A program made the translations under genes and the position numbers. Below, one piece after another: positions 27,610 through 35,814 of a stretch of 64,000 bases of DNA (position 1 is the stretch's first letter; every line of letters begins with the position of its first letter). The notes below the pieces were generated by a model. It was not told where the DNA came from. It worked only from the letters and a program-made list of their open reading frames with translations, and searched no databases. The DNA comes from an uncultured bacterium (GTDB taxonomy: Bacteria > Hydrogenedentota > Hydrogenedentia > Hydrogenedentales > Hydrogenedentaceae). The stretch lies in NCBI GenBank assembly GCA_938014335.1, contig CALLRP010000018.1, forward strand, positions 85,426-149,425, in the 5' to 3' direction.

Positions 27610-30177
27610 ATGCGTTGTAATATCTTTCGGTTTTTTGTATATGTTTTACTTGTCTGTTTAGTGTTTTGTAGTTTCTCCTCCCAATTTTCTTATGGCGAAT
27701 CGGAAAATGAATATTCTGCTTTTCGACTATTAGATAGAAATATTACGCCGGGTAAAAATGTCTTATTGGATATTTCTTTCGGGAATATGATAGAAAAGGA
27801 TGGGGAAAGATTTGTTCCACTTATATGTGAGATGGATGCCCGGCATAGTTATGCATATGTTATTACTTCTCTTGACATTTTTGAGGGGAAGAATAAGGAA
27901 ACTCAAGTTCCTATCAACACGACCCAAACGGTTTCATTGGCGAAGGGTTATAATCGTAGCCTTTTCTTATTGCCATTGCAAAAATTGAAAGATGGTATAT
28001 ATTACGGCACTCTGCAGGTAAAATACACGAAAGAGGAAAAACCTGCTATTGTTGAATTCCAGATGGAGAAGATTTCTTCTAAAGGGTTAGAAAAACATTT
28101 AAATGCATTATCTCGTGAAGTAGAAAGTCTTTTAACCACAATAACAGAAAATCATGAAGATAGAACAGTAGAACTTAATTTGGTTCGAAATTTAATATCA
28201 CAAGCTCACGATGAATTTAATAGCGGACACTGGGAGGATTTGTCAGATACTTTGAATATATTGCAAGAACAAATAATTGAAATAAAAACTTCACATGTTG
28301 GGAATGTAGTGGGAGTAACCTCAGGACAAAAAGATAATTACTCTTTGTCTATCACTCCAGAAGGAGTATTTTTAGAAAATAAACCCATTAATGTAGTGGG
28401 AATTTATTTGGACGAGCTTTCATTGGACAGTGCGAAGAAAGTGACAGATTATTCTATCCCTATAGTGGTTATTTCCATCGCATTAGATAGATTATTTCCA
28501 ACAGAAATCGTTGATGACACACTTACTAAAGAAATTTCAGAGATACTGGATTATCTATTTCAGAATAAAGTCCATGTATTAATACAGTTAAATCAGGAAA
28601 AAGTCCCAACATGGTTAAGTGAGAAATATCCAGAAATACATAAGGAAGGATTTGTTGATTTATCTCAACGTCCTGTATGGGACCTAATAGAAAAGGCATA
28701 TATAAAAATTATTAATTATTGTGGAACAAATTCATTCTTCTTAGGTGTGAATTTGTTGAATGAACCAAAATTTAAATTCGATGGCGATTTTATTCGTAAG
28801 TCTTTTATTGAATGGGTTAAAGTAAATTATCCTGATAGGCAAACATTAAATCAAATCTGGCATGCACATTTAGCGAATTATGACGAAATTACAATCTGGG
28901 ATGAGGTGGCACCCAAATGGAGTTATCAAAATCGGCGGGCTTATCAATATGATTGGCAGAACTTCCACCGCGAGATGATTACAAATTTGTTGAAAGAGGT
29001 ACTGGGACGATTTCGGCAATCTTCGGGGAATAGTCCTATCTCAATTACTTTCCCTTCAAAAGTTTTTGAACTGGATGAAACTAAGTTTACCCCTGATAGG
29101 GAACAAACTATTCCTCAACTTGATTTTGTGTCGGTAAGTGTTTCCTTTAATACCGAAGATTCAGTATATGCACAGGGTTACCCTGACCCGGTGGCAGATG
29201 TGGTGTGGTTGCGTTCTGTATCAAAAGCAAAACCTATCGTTATTTCCTGTGCTCATTTAAATTATAGAGAGGGGATGGAGAATACCGAGAAATATAAACA
29301 TACACAGAGTTTCCTGTGGGAGATGGTATTAGCTGGGGCACAGATTATCGCGGTAAATATTACGGGTGATTTGCGAGATAATGTGGTGGTCTGGAAAGCC
29401 ATTTCTGATACAAATGCCCTATTTTCAAAAATAAGTCCCGAACTAAGACAATTCCAATCTTCAAAGCCTGCTGTTCGGGTTTTATTTAGTGATTCTTCTA
29501 AGATATTAGACGGTGGAGTGCCCCATTTAAAATCGGCTCGGTTTGCCTATGAAGGGAGTTCCTTCTCAGGATATGATGTGTGCTTTGCGACAGAAAAAGA
29601 AATAAAAGCGGGTATATTACAGGATACAAAGGTTCTTATTATGCCTCAAACGCTTGCTCTTGAAGACGATGTTTTTAATATGATTACAGATTTTATTCGT
29701 AATGGAAATCATATTATTCGTGTAGGAACACAAATCCCGTATAACCCCAAGGGTATTTCCCGCCGGGATGTGGTTCAACCCACAAGCAATACGGTTTTGG
29801 TTCGTGGAATGAACCTTCCTACGGAATATCTTCATGGAATGGATGCGGTGATTTCTAAAAAGGCTTTAACCCCTCTCCCGCGACCTGTAAACAAAGTAGG
29901 ATATCCGCTGGAAGGTGTTAAATCTCGATTTATCCCTACCACAGATGGAGGAGGATATTTATATCTGCTTAATTTGAGAAAAGAGAAAATACTTTGCAGG
30001 CTTACAGGGTATTTACAGAAAGGACATAGTTTGACAGATAATACAGAAATTGAGTTCCCAAAAGAAATCCAACCTCTGGAATTGATGCTTGTAAAGATGG
30101 TTCCACCTGACTATGAAAAAATAGTCCAAACAGAACAAATATCCGCTGAAAAAGAAAACAAGAAAAAACGCAAATAG
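27610..30177 (+). CDS. Secreted GH42-like (clan GH-A) glycosidase-family protein
   Basis: The 855 residues include a signal peptide (about 1-29) and a beta-sandwich/helical N-terminal region. A TIM-barrel-like region contains the clan GH-A acid/base motif LLNEPKF (Glu385). A later region (VRVLFSDSSKIL...DTKVLIMPQTLALEDDVFNMITDFIRNG) resembles the GH42 trimerisation domain. Where GH42 enzymes usually have the nucleophile Glu at a strand end, I read KPIVISCAH (Cys547), so activity is uncertain. AAAGGATG precedes the ATG. The next gene starts within 15 bases. Confidence 0.72.
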   Translation: MRCNIFRFFVYVLLVCLVFCSFSSQFSYGESENEYSAFRLLDRNITPGKNVLLDISFGNMIEKDGERFVPLICEMDARHSYAYVITSLDIFEGKNKETQVPINTTQTVSLAKGYNRSLFLLPLQKLKDGIYYGTLQVKYTKEEKPAIVEFQMEKISSKGLEKHLNALSREVESLLTTITENHEDRTVELNLVRNLISQAHDEFNSGHWEDLSDTLNILQEQIIEIKTSHVGNVVGVTSGQKDNYSLSITPEGVFLENKPINVVGIYLDELSLDSAKKVTDYSIPIVVISIALDRLFPTEIVDDTLTKEISEILDYLFQNKVHVLIQLNQEKVPTWLSEKYPEIHKEGFVDLSQRPVWDLIEKAYIKIINYCGTNSFFLGVNLLNEPKFKFDGDFIRKSFIEWVKVNYPDRQTLNQIWHAHLANYDEITIWDEVAPKWSYQNRRAYQYDWQNFHREMITNLLKEVLGRFRQSSGNSPISITFPSKVFELDETKFTPDREQTIPQLDFVSVSVSFNTEDSVYAQGYPDPVADVVWLRSVSKAKPIVISCAHLNYREGMENTEKYKHTQSFLWEMVLAGAQIIAVNITGDLRDNVVVWKAISDTNALFSKISPELRQFQSSKPAVRVLFSDSSKILDGGVPHLKSARFAYEGSSFSGYDVCFATEKEIKAGILQDTKVLIMPQTLALEDDVFNMITDFIRNGNHIIRVGTQIPYNPKGISRRDVVQPTSNTVLVRGMNLPTEYLHGMDAVISKKALTPLPRPVNKVGYPLEGVKSRFIPTTDGGGYLYLLNLRKEKILCRLTGYLQKGHSLTDNTEIEFPKEIQPLELMLVKMVPPDYEKIVQTEQISAEKENKKKRK

Positions 30178-30190
30178 AGAGGTGATTGCA

Positions 30191-31156
30191 TTGACCGTAT
30201 CAGAAGCAGGAATTACTTCGCCTTTTTCACAAAATGTCATTGCGATTGTGTGGGATTTTGACTTCACACTCTCTCCCCGAAACATGCAGGCCCCTCTTTT
30301 TACTGCCTACGGGGTGGATGAACAAAAATTCTGGAAAGAAGTGAATGTACTCCCCGAATACTACAAAAAAGCAGGAGTAAGAGTATCAGAAGAAACCGCT
30401 TATTTATGGCATATCATTTCCTATGTGCAAGCAGGAAAATTCCCCGATTTGACCAATCAGAAATTAAGAGAATTGGGGAGTAAAATAGAATTCTTTCCTG
30501 GCTTACCTGAGTTTTTCCCAATGATACAACAGTTGTTAGATAAAGATCCTTTTGTTGAATATGATTTAAAAGTGGAACATTATATTGTAAGTAGTGGTTT
30601 AACCGAAATGATACGCGGGTCAAAAATTGCCCCTTATATTTCAGGAATATGGGCTTGTGAATTTATTGAAGTTCCCGCAGGTCCCGATGAGGACTTTCAA
30701 AAGAAGCCGAAAAGTGGATTAATCAGTCAAGTAGGCTATATTATAGACCACACGACAAAAACACGAGCATTATTTGAAATCAACAAAGGTGTTAATAAAG
30801 TTGAAGGGATTAGCGTTAATGATACTATCCCCGAAAATGCAAGACGGGTACCCTTTAGAAACATGATATATATTGGAGATGGTCCCAGTGATATACCTTG
30901 CTTTTCGGTGGTGCAAAAACATGGTGGGCTGACTTATGCAGTGTATCCTCGGGCTAATGAAAATAAATATCGGCAGGTTATAGACCTTCTAGAAGCAAAG
31001 AGAATCCATGCATGTGGACCTGCTGATTACCGAAACGATAGTGAGACATTCTTCTGGTTGAGAGATAAAGTTTTGAATATTGCCCAGCGTATTGTAGAAG
31101 AAAAAAAGAGTGCTTTATATTCACAAATAAAATCAGGACCCCGACACACCAGTTAG
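30191..31156 (+). CDS. HAD-superfamily hydrolase
   Basis: I prefer a TTG start at 30191 because GAGAGGTGA lies 5 bases before it; a GTG at 30182 is in frame but overlaps that site. The roughly 321-residue protein has HAD motif I WDFDFTL (Asp22, Asp24), a VSSGLTE motif II, and YIGDGPSDIPCF motif IV, so the phosphatase core is complete. A helical cap of about 80 residues follows motif I. The substrate is unknown. It is probably cotranscribed with the GH42-like gene. Confidence 0.82.
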   Translation: MTVSEAGITSPFSQNVIAIVWDFDFTLSPRNMQAPLFTAYGVDEQKFWKEVNVLPEYYKKAGVRVSEETAYLWHIISYVQAGKFPDLTNQKLRELGSKIEFFPGLPEFFPMIQQLLDKDPFVEYDLKVEHYIVSSGLTEMIRGSKIAPYISGIWACEFIEVPAGPDEDFQKKPKSGLISQVGYIIDHTTKTRALFEINKGVNKVEGISVNDTIPENARRVPFRNMIYIGDGPSDIPCFSVVQKHGGLTYAVYPRANENKYRQVIDLLEAKRIHACGPADYRNDSETFFWLRDKVLNIAQRIVEEKKSALYSQIKSGPRHTS

Positions 31157-31165
31157 GAAATCATC

Positions 31166-32227
31166 TTACTTCGTACTCCATACCCCCGGAATTAGTGTAT
31201 AGCAATAAGGACATTTTCCATCGGTGAGTTTGTTTGACCAGACAGTAAATCCTGTGCGTTCGATGAGGAGTTCGTGGCAATGGGGACAATAGGTATTTTC
31301 CATTGTTTTGACCGAACCGGGACGGTTGCCTGCGTACACAAACTTCAAGCCCACTTCCTTTGCTATTTTGTATGCTTTTTCTAATTGACTTGGATGGGTA
31401 GGGAAACCATCATTCATTTTATAGTTAGGATAAAAACCCGTTACATGCCATGGAATATCAGGACTTATTTTAACAATGAATTTTGTTAAGTCTCTTAATT
31501 CTTCATCACTATCATTGAACCCGGGAACCAATAATGTAACAATTTCTACCCAGTAGTCCAGTTCCATAAGTTTTTCAATAGTTGAACACACTAAGGAAAG
31601 TTTCCCCCCTAATTTGTCGTAATTCTTTTGCTGAAATGTTTTCAAATCAACTTTGAATAGTTTCATGACAGGTCGCAGAAATTTTAATACTTTTTCAGAA
31701 GCATGTCCATTACTCACATAACCACAAATAATCCCCTTTTCTTTTGCTAAAGAGAAAATTTCATAAGCCCAATCACTTGTAATAAGAGGTTCATTATATG
31801 TGCTTACTATTACGGGGCAATGATGTTTAACTGCAAGTTCTATTAGGGTAGTAGGAGAAATAGGTTCGAAGCGGATAAGGGAATTCGGGTCACGAAGAGT
31901 TTGACTGCTTAACCAATTCTGGCAAAAGGGACAGTGAAAGTTACATCCTAACATACCGAAAGAAAGTGCGGTACCTCCGGGAATAACATGAAAGAATGGT
32001 TTCTTTTCAATGGGGTCTATTGCTAAGCCTGCGACATAACCATGAGGGGCATATAAAACACCTTCTTTATTAAATCGTAATTTACAAACACCTGTTTTCC
32101 CCGGAGCAATTAAACATTGATGCCCACATGAATAACAACGAACTTTATCTTTTTCGAATCGTTCATAGAGTTCCTGATTTGCAGGTCTTGAATATTTTTC
32201 TTTTAGTACCTTTTCTGCATTATCCAT
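31166..32227 (-). CDS. amrS: AmrS-like radical SAM enzyme (AmmeMemoRadiSam family, PflA/PflX-type)
   Basis: The 353-residue protein has the AmrS-type N-terminal Cys motif (CYSCGHQCLIAPGKTGVCKLR) and YAPHGYVAGLAIDPIEKKPFFHV. It also has the radical SAM cluster motif GCNFHCPFCQNW, a STYNEPLI segment, and a C-terminal zinc-ribbon-like region with CPHCHELLIERTG and CPYCYTLIPG. Its relatives act on unknown targets alongside AmrA and AmrB (Memo). Neither partner is in the window. The ferredoxin 25 bases upstream, on the same strand, is a plausible electron donor. Confidence 0.9.
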   Translation of the reverse strand: MDNAEKVLKEKYSRPANQELYERFEKDKVRCYSCGHQCLIAPGKTGVCKLRFNKEGVLYAPHGYVAGLAIDPIEKKPFFHVIPGGTALSFGMLGCNFHCPFCQNWLSSQTLRDPNSLIRFEPISPTTLIELAVKHHCPVIVSTYNEPLITSDWAYEIFSLAKEKGIICGYVSNGHASEKVLKFLRPVMKLFKVDLKTFQQKNYDKLGGKLSLVCSTIEKLMELDYWVEIVTLLVPGFNDSDEELRDLTKFIVKISPDIPWHVTGFYPNYKMNDGFPTHPSQLEKAYKIAKEVGLKFVYAGNRPGSVKTMENTYCPHCHELLIERTGFTVWSNKLTDGKCPYCYTLIPGVWSTK

Positions 32228-32252
32228 AAAAATCTATTCTAAGTTTATATAT

Positions 32253-32600
32253 TTATTGTATATCTCCACTGCCCGGTTTTTCATCAAAAAATATAAATTT
32301 TTCTTCTATTTTAGAAAATTCCTCAGCTTCGGGCAAAGGCTTTTGGGGAATGGTTATTACAGGCCAGATTTTAGAGTATCTGGCGTTAAGTTCTATGTAG
32401 TGTTTCCATTTTTCAGGAACATTTTTTTCAGGATAAATCGCATGCACAGGACAGGGGTCGACACAGGCTCCACAGTCGATACAATCATCTGGATCAATGA
32501 CCAACATATTTGCCCCTTCATGGAAACAAATGACGGGACAGTTGCGTAGACATTCCGTATATTTGCATTTAATACATGGCTCCGTTACTACATAAGTCAT
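32253..32600 (-). CDS. FdxA-like 7Fe/8Fe ferredoxin
   Basis: The 115-residue protein has [18 protein letters not shown] and [16 protein letters not shown], plus the [12 protein letters not shown] connection of FdxA-type 7Fe ferredoxins. A 40-residue C-terminal extension has [19 protein letters not shown], as in that family. It carries low-potential electrons. Its position directly upstream of the AmrS-like radical SAM gene suggests it reduces that enzyme's cluster (inference). Confidence 0.92.
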   Translation of the reverse strand: MTYVVTEPCIKCKYTECLRNCPVICFHEGANMLVIDPDDCIDCGACVDPCPVHAIYPEKNVPEKWKHYIELNARYSKIWPVITIPQKPLPEAEEFSKIEEKFIFFDEKPGSGDIQ

Positions 32601-32684
32601 AATATCCCTTTCATCCTTTATGCTATATTATATAACGATATTTTGTTTTTTTAAATGTTAAATATTAATTAAAAGGAAGAGAGT

Positions 32685-33101
32685 ATGGTTTTTCAAAAAA
32701 CTCATGCAATAGAAACAAAAAAGTATGGACAGATGACAGACTTAACACCATGGGTACAGGCAACAGTGGAAGAATCACAAATAAAAAATGGGATTGTAAA
32801 TGTTTTTAATGTGGGAAGCACTGCCTGTGTAGGTACCATAGAATTTGAGCCAGGACTAATGGCAGATTTGCCGGAACAACTTTCCCGATTATTTCCTCCC
32901 GGACACCATTATGCTCACGAACAAACATGGCATGATGGAAATGGACATTCACATTTGCAGGCTACATTGATGGGTCCAGCAATTACTATCCCATTAAAGG
33001 ATGGAAAACTTCTATTGGGCGTGTGGCAGCAAATTTTCCATTTAGAATGTGATATTAAACCTCGAAAACGGAATGTTGTTATTACGGTGATTGGGGAATA
33101 A
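32685..33101 (+). CDS. YjbQ/UPF0047 family protein, divergent copy
   Basis: The 138-residue protein has the YjbQ fold signatures in altered form (NGIVNVFNVGSTACV, HSHLQATLMGPAITIPL, LLLGVWQQIFHLECD). YjbQ proteins have been reported to give weak thiamine-phosphate synthase activity; the natural role is uncertain. Compared with the second copy at 50.8 kb it lacks the HTTAGVTINENADPDV segment. It is therefore a different subfamily. AAGGAAGA precedes the ATG. Confidence 0.85.
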   Translation: MVFQKTHAIETKKYGQMTDLTPWVQATVEESQIKNGIVNVFNVGSTACVGTIEFEPGLMADLPEQLSRLFPPGHHYAHEQTWHDGNGHSHLQATLMGPAITIPLKDGKLLLGVWQQIFHLECDIKPRKRNVVITVIGE

Positions 33102-33132
33102 TCTACATATCAAAAAATATAAAATATGTTTA

Positions 33133-33162
33133 TTGTCCTTATCCCTTTTTTTTATATATAAT
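33133..33162 (+). promoter_or_regulatory. Promoter of tRNA-Arg(CCT)
   Basis: TTGTCC (33133-33138) and TATAAT (33157-33162) are separated by 18 bases and end 11 bases before the tRNA 5' end. Confidence 0.55.
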
Positions 33163-33173
33163 TTTAACCTGTC

Positions 33174-33248
33174 GCCCCGATAGTTCAGTGGATAGAACAA
33201 ATCCCTCCTAAGGATTAGACCCGCGTTCGATTCGCGGTCGGGGCGCCA
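33174..33248 (+). tRNA. tRNA-Arg (anticodon CCT)
   Basis: The cloverleaf is complete. The acceptor stem is GCCCCGA/TCGGGGC with discriminator G and an encoded CCA. The D arm is GTTC...GAAC and the anticodon stem AATCC/GGATT with loop CTCCTAA (CCT at 33207-33209). The T stem is CCGCG/CGCGG with TTCGATT. It reads AGG. Confidence 0.95.
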
Positions 33249-33580
33249 TATAAAACCTCTTATAAATAAATAATATAACATCATATTTAAGCGCTTAATT
33301 TATTCTTAACAATTTATTGAATTGGGTGCAGGGAAGATTAAATTTTTTATGAGATGGATTTGAATTGAGGGGAAATTCAATACTACAAAAATGTTTGTTT
33401 TACTTATTTTCTTATTACTAAAATGTAAGTTATTATTTGTAAATTTTCTGTTATTATGCCATTTTTTGTAAAAATGAACATAAATTTTACACTTTCCCAT
33501 TATAAAAACAATGTTGGTATAATTTTTGATAATATTATCGCAAGTTTTAATAAAAATTGAGCAAAGAAAGAAAATGAAAA
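33249..33580. other. AT-rich intergenic region upstream of AlgE-like porin
   Basis: This holds 332 bases without a gene. I see a 12-base perfect palindrome TTAAGCGCTTAA (33287-33298) and, near the right end, an extended -10 element. The region is otherwise featureless AT-rich sequence. Confidence 0.5.
33515..33523 (+). promoter_or_regulatory. Extended -10 promoter of the porin gene
   Basis: TGG followed by TATAAT (TGN-TATAAT, 33515-33523) lies 58 bases before the ATG. No good -35 is seen at 17 bases. Confidence 0.45.
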
Positions 33581-35140
33581 ATGACAAAAAGATTACTCCC
33601 TATGTTTTTAGTTTTTTCCTGCTTATGCACTTTATCATACCCCGAATTGATCTCTGTTGAAGTTGGGGGAAAATTAGAGATATATGGTCTTTATTACCAT
33701 GGTTTCGTTGAACCAACTGACCACGATAGGATTCCAGCCTGGGCTTTACCCGGAAGAAGTATAGGACCCGATGGAACATATTCCGCATATAGAACCGGAA
33801 AAGGTTCAACAGGGAGTGCGTATGTAGAACAAAGAACACGATTACATACTCGTGCTGTGATGACAGACAATGTCTTTGCATTTATTGAGATAGATTCAAT
33901 AGACACATGGGGAGAAGATTTCCGTTCTCAAGATTATTTAACTGGAAGAGATAATAGGGGTGATAGTATTGATGATGTTGAATTATTTCAGGCATATATT
34001 CAATGCAAAGATATAGGGACAGAAGGTTTAACTTTTACAATAGGGAGACAGGCAATTGATTTAGGTTCTGGCTGGCTTGTTGGTTCCGATCCGGGCCCCA
34101 ACCCATATGTAGGGTTGAGTTTTGATGCAATCAGGTTACAGTATGAACAAGATGCATATATGTTAGATGTGTTTTATGCAAAACTCCTTGAAAACATGGG
34201 CTCATTTAATCATAATGATGTTGATTTCGGAGGAGTTTATTTTACATGGAAAGAGATTGTTGAAGGAAGTGGTCTTGACATACATTATTTTTTGCTTAGA
34301 GATAATCGTAAAAGTGAAGTAACGGATGGAGACCTCTTGTTAGAAACATTCGAAAGAATTTTGGATAGAGATAATTCGTCAACTACATATATTCATACTG
34401 TAGGTATGAGGTTTTTTGGAGAGTATGACAAATTTGATTATGAAATAGAATTTGCATATCAATGGGGAGAGAGTTCTGCTTTCGGTAACTTATTTATCCC
34501 AATCGGTGGAATTTATGGTGATAGCGATGCAGATTGGGCTTTACCGGCGGGACACTTTGAAGTAGGATATACGATGTCAGAAATAAAATGGATACCGCGA
34601 GTTTATGTGGGTGGATGTTATTATGGGGCGGATGACAATCGTTCCCTCTCATTTACAGACTGGCTGTTTAGGATGGGAACAGGAAAAGCCAGTCCTTCAT
34701 TTAATCGCTTATTTACCGCATATCGTGAAGATAGTTTTATCGATTTATCGGGCATGACTAATTTTTGGCAATTATGTTCTGGGGTAACAGTATCTCCAGT
34801 TGAAAAAATAGAAATAGGTTTTGAATTAGCGTATATGCAAACGGTATCTCCATTTGAAAAGCCATATTCTTTTAGTATAGGCGATATAGAATTTTATCCT
34901 TTAAGTCCTTTCCCCTTCTTGTCCAAAACGAACAGCAAAGATCTGGGTTGGCAAACATTATTTACGCTATCGTATCAATACAATGAAGACCTGAGTTTTG
35001 AAGTAGGTTGGTCTCATTTCTTTATAGGTGATGGATTGGTTGAAGGGAACTTCTTAGATAACTACGCCACTTCTTATATAGCTACCTTCAGTGATGACGA
35101 TGCAGACTTTTTCTATGTCACAACTACAATTGAATTTTAA
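33581..35140 (+). CDS. AlgE-like alginate-export-domain outer-membrane porin
   Basis: The 519-residue protein has a signal peptide (about 1-22) and long amphipathic beta strands throughout, ending in a terminal aromatic residue (FYVTTTIEF) as in outer-membrane barrels. The early part has VEQRTRLHTRAVMTDNVFAFIEI, LFQAYIQCKDI and TFTIGRQAIDLGSGWLVG, followed by RLQYEQD. This pattern is typical of the alginate_exp family. The export substrate need not be alginate; related proteins serve various anionic polymers. It is convergent with the nitroreductase gene 3 bases away. Confidence 0.84.
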   Translation: MTKRLLPMFLVFSCLCTLSYPELISVEVGGKLEIYGLYYHGFVEPTDHDRIPAWALPGRSIGPDGTYSAYRTGKGSTGSAYVEQRTRLHTRAVMTDNVFAFIEIDSIDTWGEDFRSQDYLTGRDNRGDSIDDVELFQAYIQCKDIGTEGLTFTIGRQAIDLGSGWLVGSDPGPNPYVGLSFDAIRLQYEQDAYMLDVFYAKLLENMGSFNHNDVDFGGVYFTWKEIVEGSGLDIHYFLLRDNRKSEVTDGDLLLETFERILDRDNSSTTYIHTVGMRFFGEYDKFDYEIEFAYQWGESSAFGNLFIPIGGIYGDSDADWALPAGHFEVGYTMSEIKWIPRVYVGGCYYGADDNRSLSFTDWLFRMGTGKASPSFNRLFTAYREDSFIDLSGMTNFWQLCSGVTVSPVEKIEIGFELAYMQTVSPFEKPYSFSIGDIEFYPLSPFPFLSKTNSKDLGWQTLFTLSYQYNEDLSFEVGWSHFFIGDGLVEGNFLDNYATSYIATFSDDDADFFYVTTTIEF

Positions 35141-35143
35141 TGT

Positions 35144-35746
35144 TTAAAAATTATCTTCAATAACGACTTCTTCATAAGGAAGTTGACCGGCACGAGGCCA
35201 GGCAGGTTTTATAGCCTTACCTACAGCAATCATCATAGAAATAACATGGTCAGACGGAAGGTTAATGAGTTTTCCAACCGCATCAAAATCAAAACCGACC
35301 ATGGGGCAAGAATCATATCCCATTGCTTTTGCACATAACATTAATGTTTGCCCCGCAATACCACAGGAACGCATGGCTTCGTCCCTCTGGACAAGTTCTC
35401 TCCCACGGTAATACTGGTCTATTGCAGGAACAACAAAGTTCCGTATCTCTTCTGGGGCGTTTCGCCAATAACGCTCAGGTTGCTTCTCCCATGATTTTAT
35501 ATCTGCACATAATACGACAAGTAAAGAAGCATCTGTTACCTGTGATTGATTCCACGCTACCTCACGAATTTTTTTTCGCAATTCAGGGTTCTGAACCAAT
35601 ACAAAACGCCAATTCTGAATATTAAACGATGTGGGGGACAAAAGTACAGAAGACATCAATTTTTTTATTTCTTCGGCTGTCATTTTATGATTCGGGTCAA
35701 AATATTTTACTGCTCTTCGTTGTTCAACCGCTTCAAAAACATCCAT
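35144..35746 (-). CDS. Nitroreductase-family flavoprotein
   Basis: The 200-residue protein has the FMN nitroreductase pattern: VEQRRAVKYFDPNH near the N-terminus, SPTSFNIQNWRFVLVQ, a middle AGQTLMLCAKAMGYDSCPMVGFD, and PSDHVISMMIAVGKA. It is probably a dimeric FMN-dependent NAD(P)H reductase of broad substrate range. It ends three bases from the porin stop (convergent). The physiological substrate cannot be read from sequence. Confidence 0.92.
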   Translation of the reverse strand: MDVFEAVEQRRAVKYFDPNHKMTAEEIKKLMSSVLLSPTSFNIQNWRFVLVQNPELRKKIREVAWNQSQVTDASLLVVLCADIKSWEKQPERYWRNAPEEIRNFVVPAIDQYYRGRELVQRDEAMRSCGIAGQTLMLCAKAMGYDSCPMVGFDFDAVGKLINLPSDHVISMMIAVGKAIKPAWPRAGQLPYEEVVIEDNF

Positions 35747-35814
35747 AATTCACTCCTTTTACAAAGTTATAATTTTGCAGTCATTTTTATAACAAATCCG
35801 TTATTGTTTTTATT

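Noticed and set aside
33042..33284. 80-codon minus-strand frame over tRNA-Arg
   Set aside because: It contains the typical RPDRESNAG tRNA shadow translation.
33306..33587. 93-codon minus-strand frame in the porin upstream region
   Set aside because: It is AT-rich, composed mainly of Phe/Ile/Lys/Asn, and the region has promoter-like signals for the porin. No ribosome site is seen.
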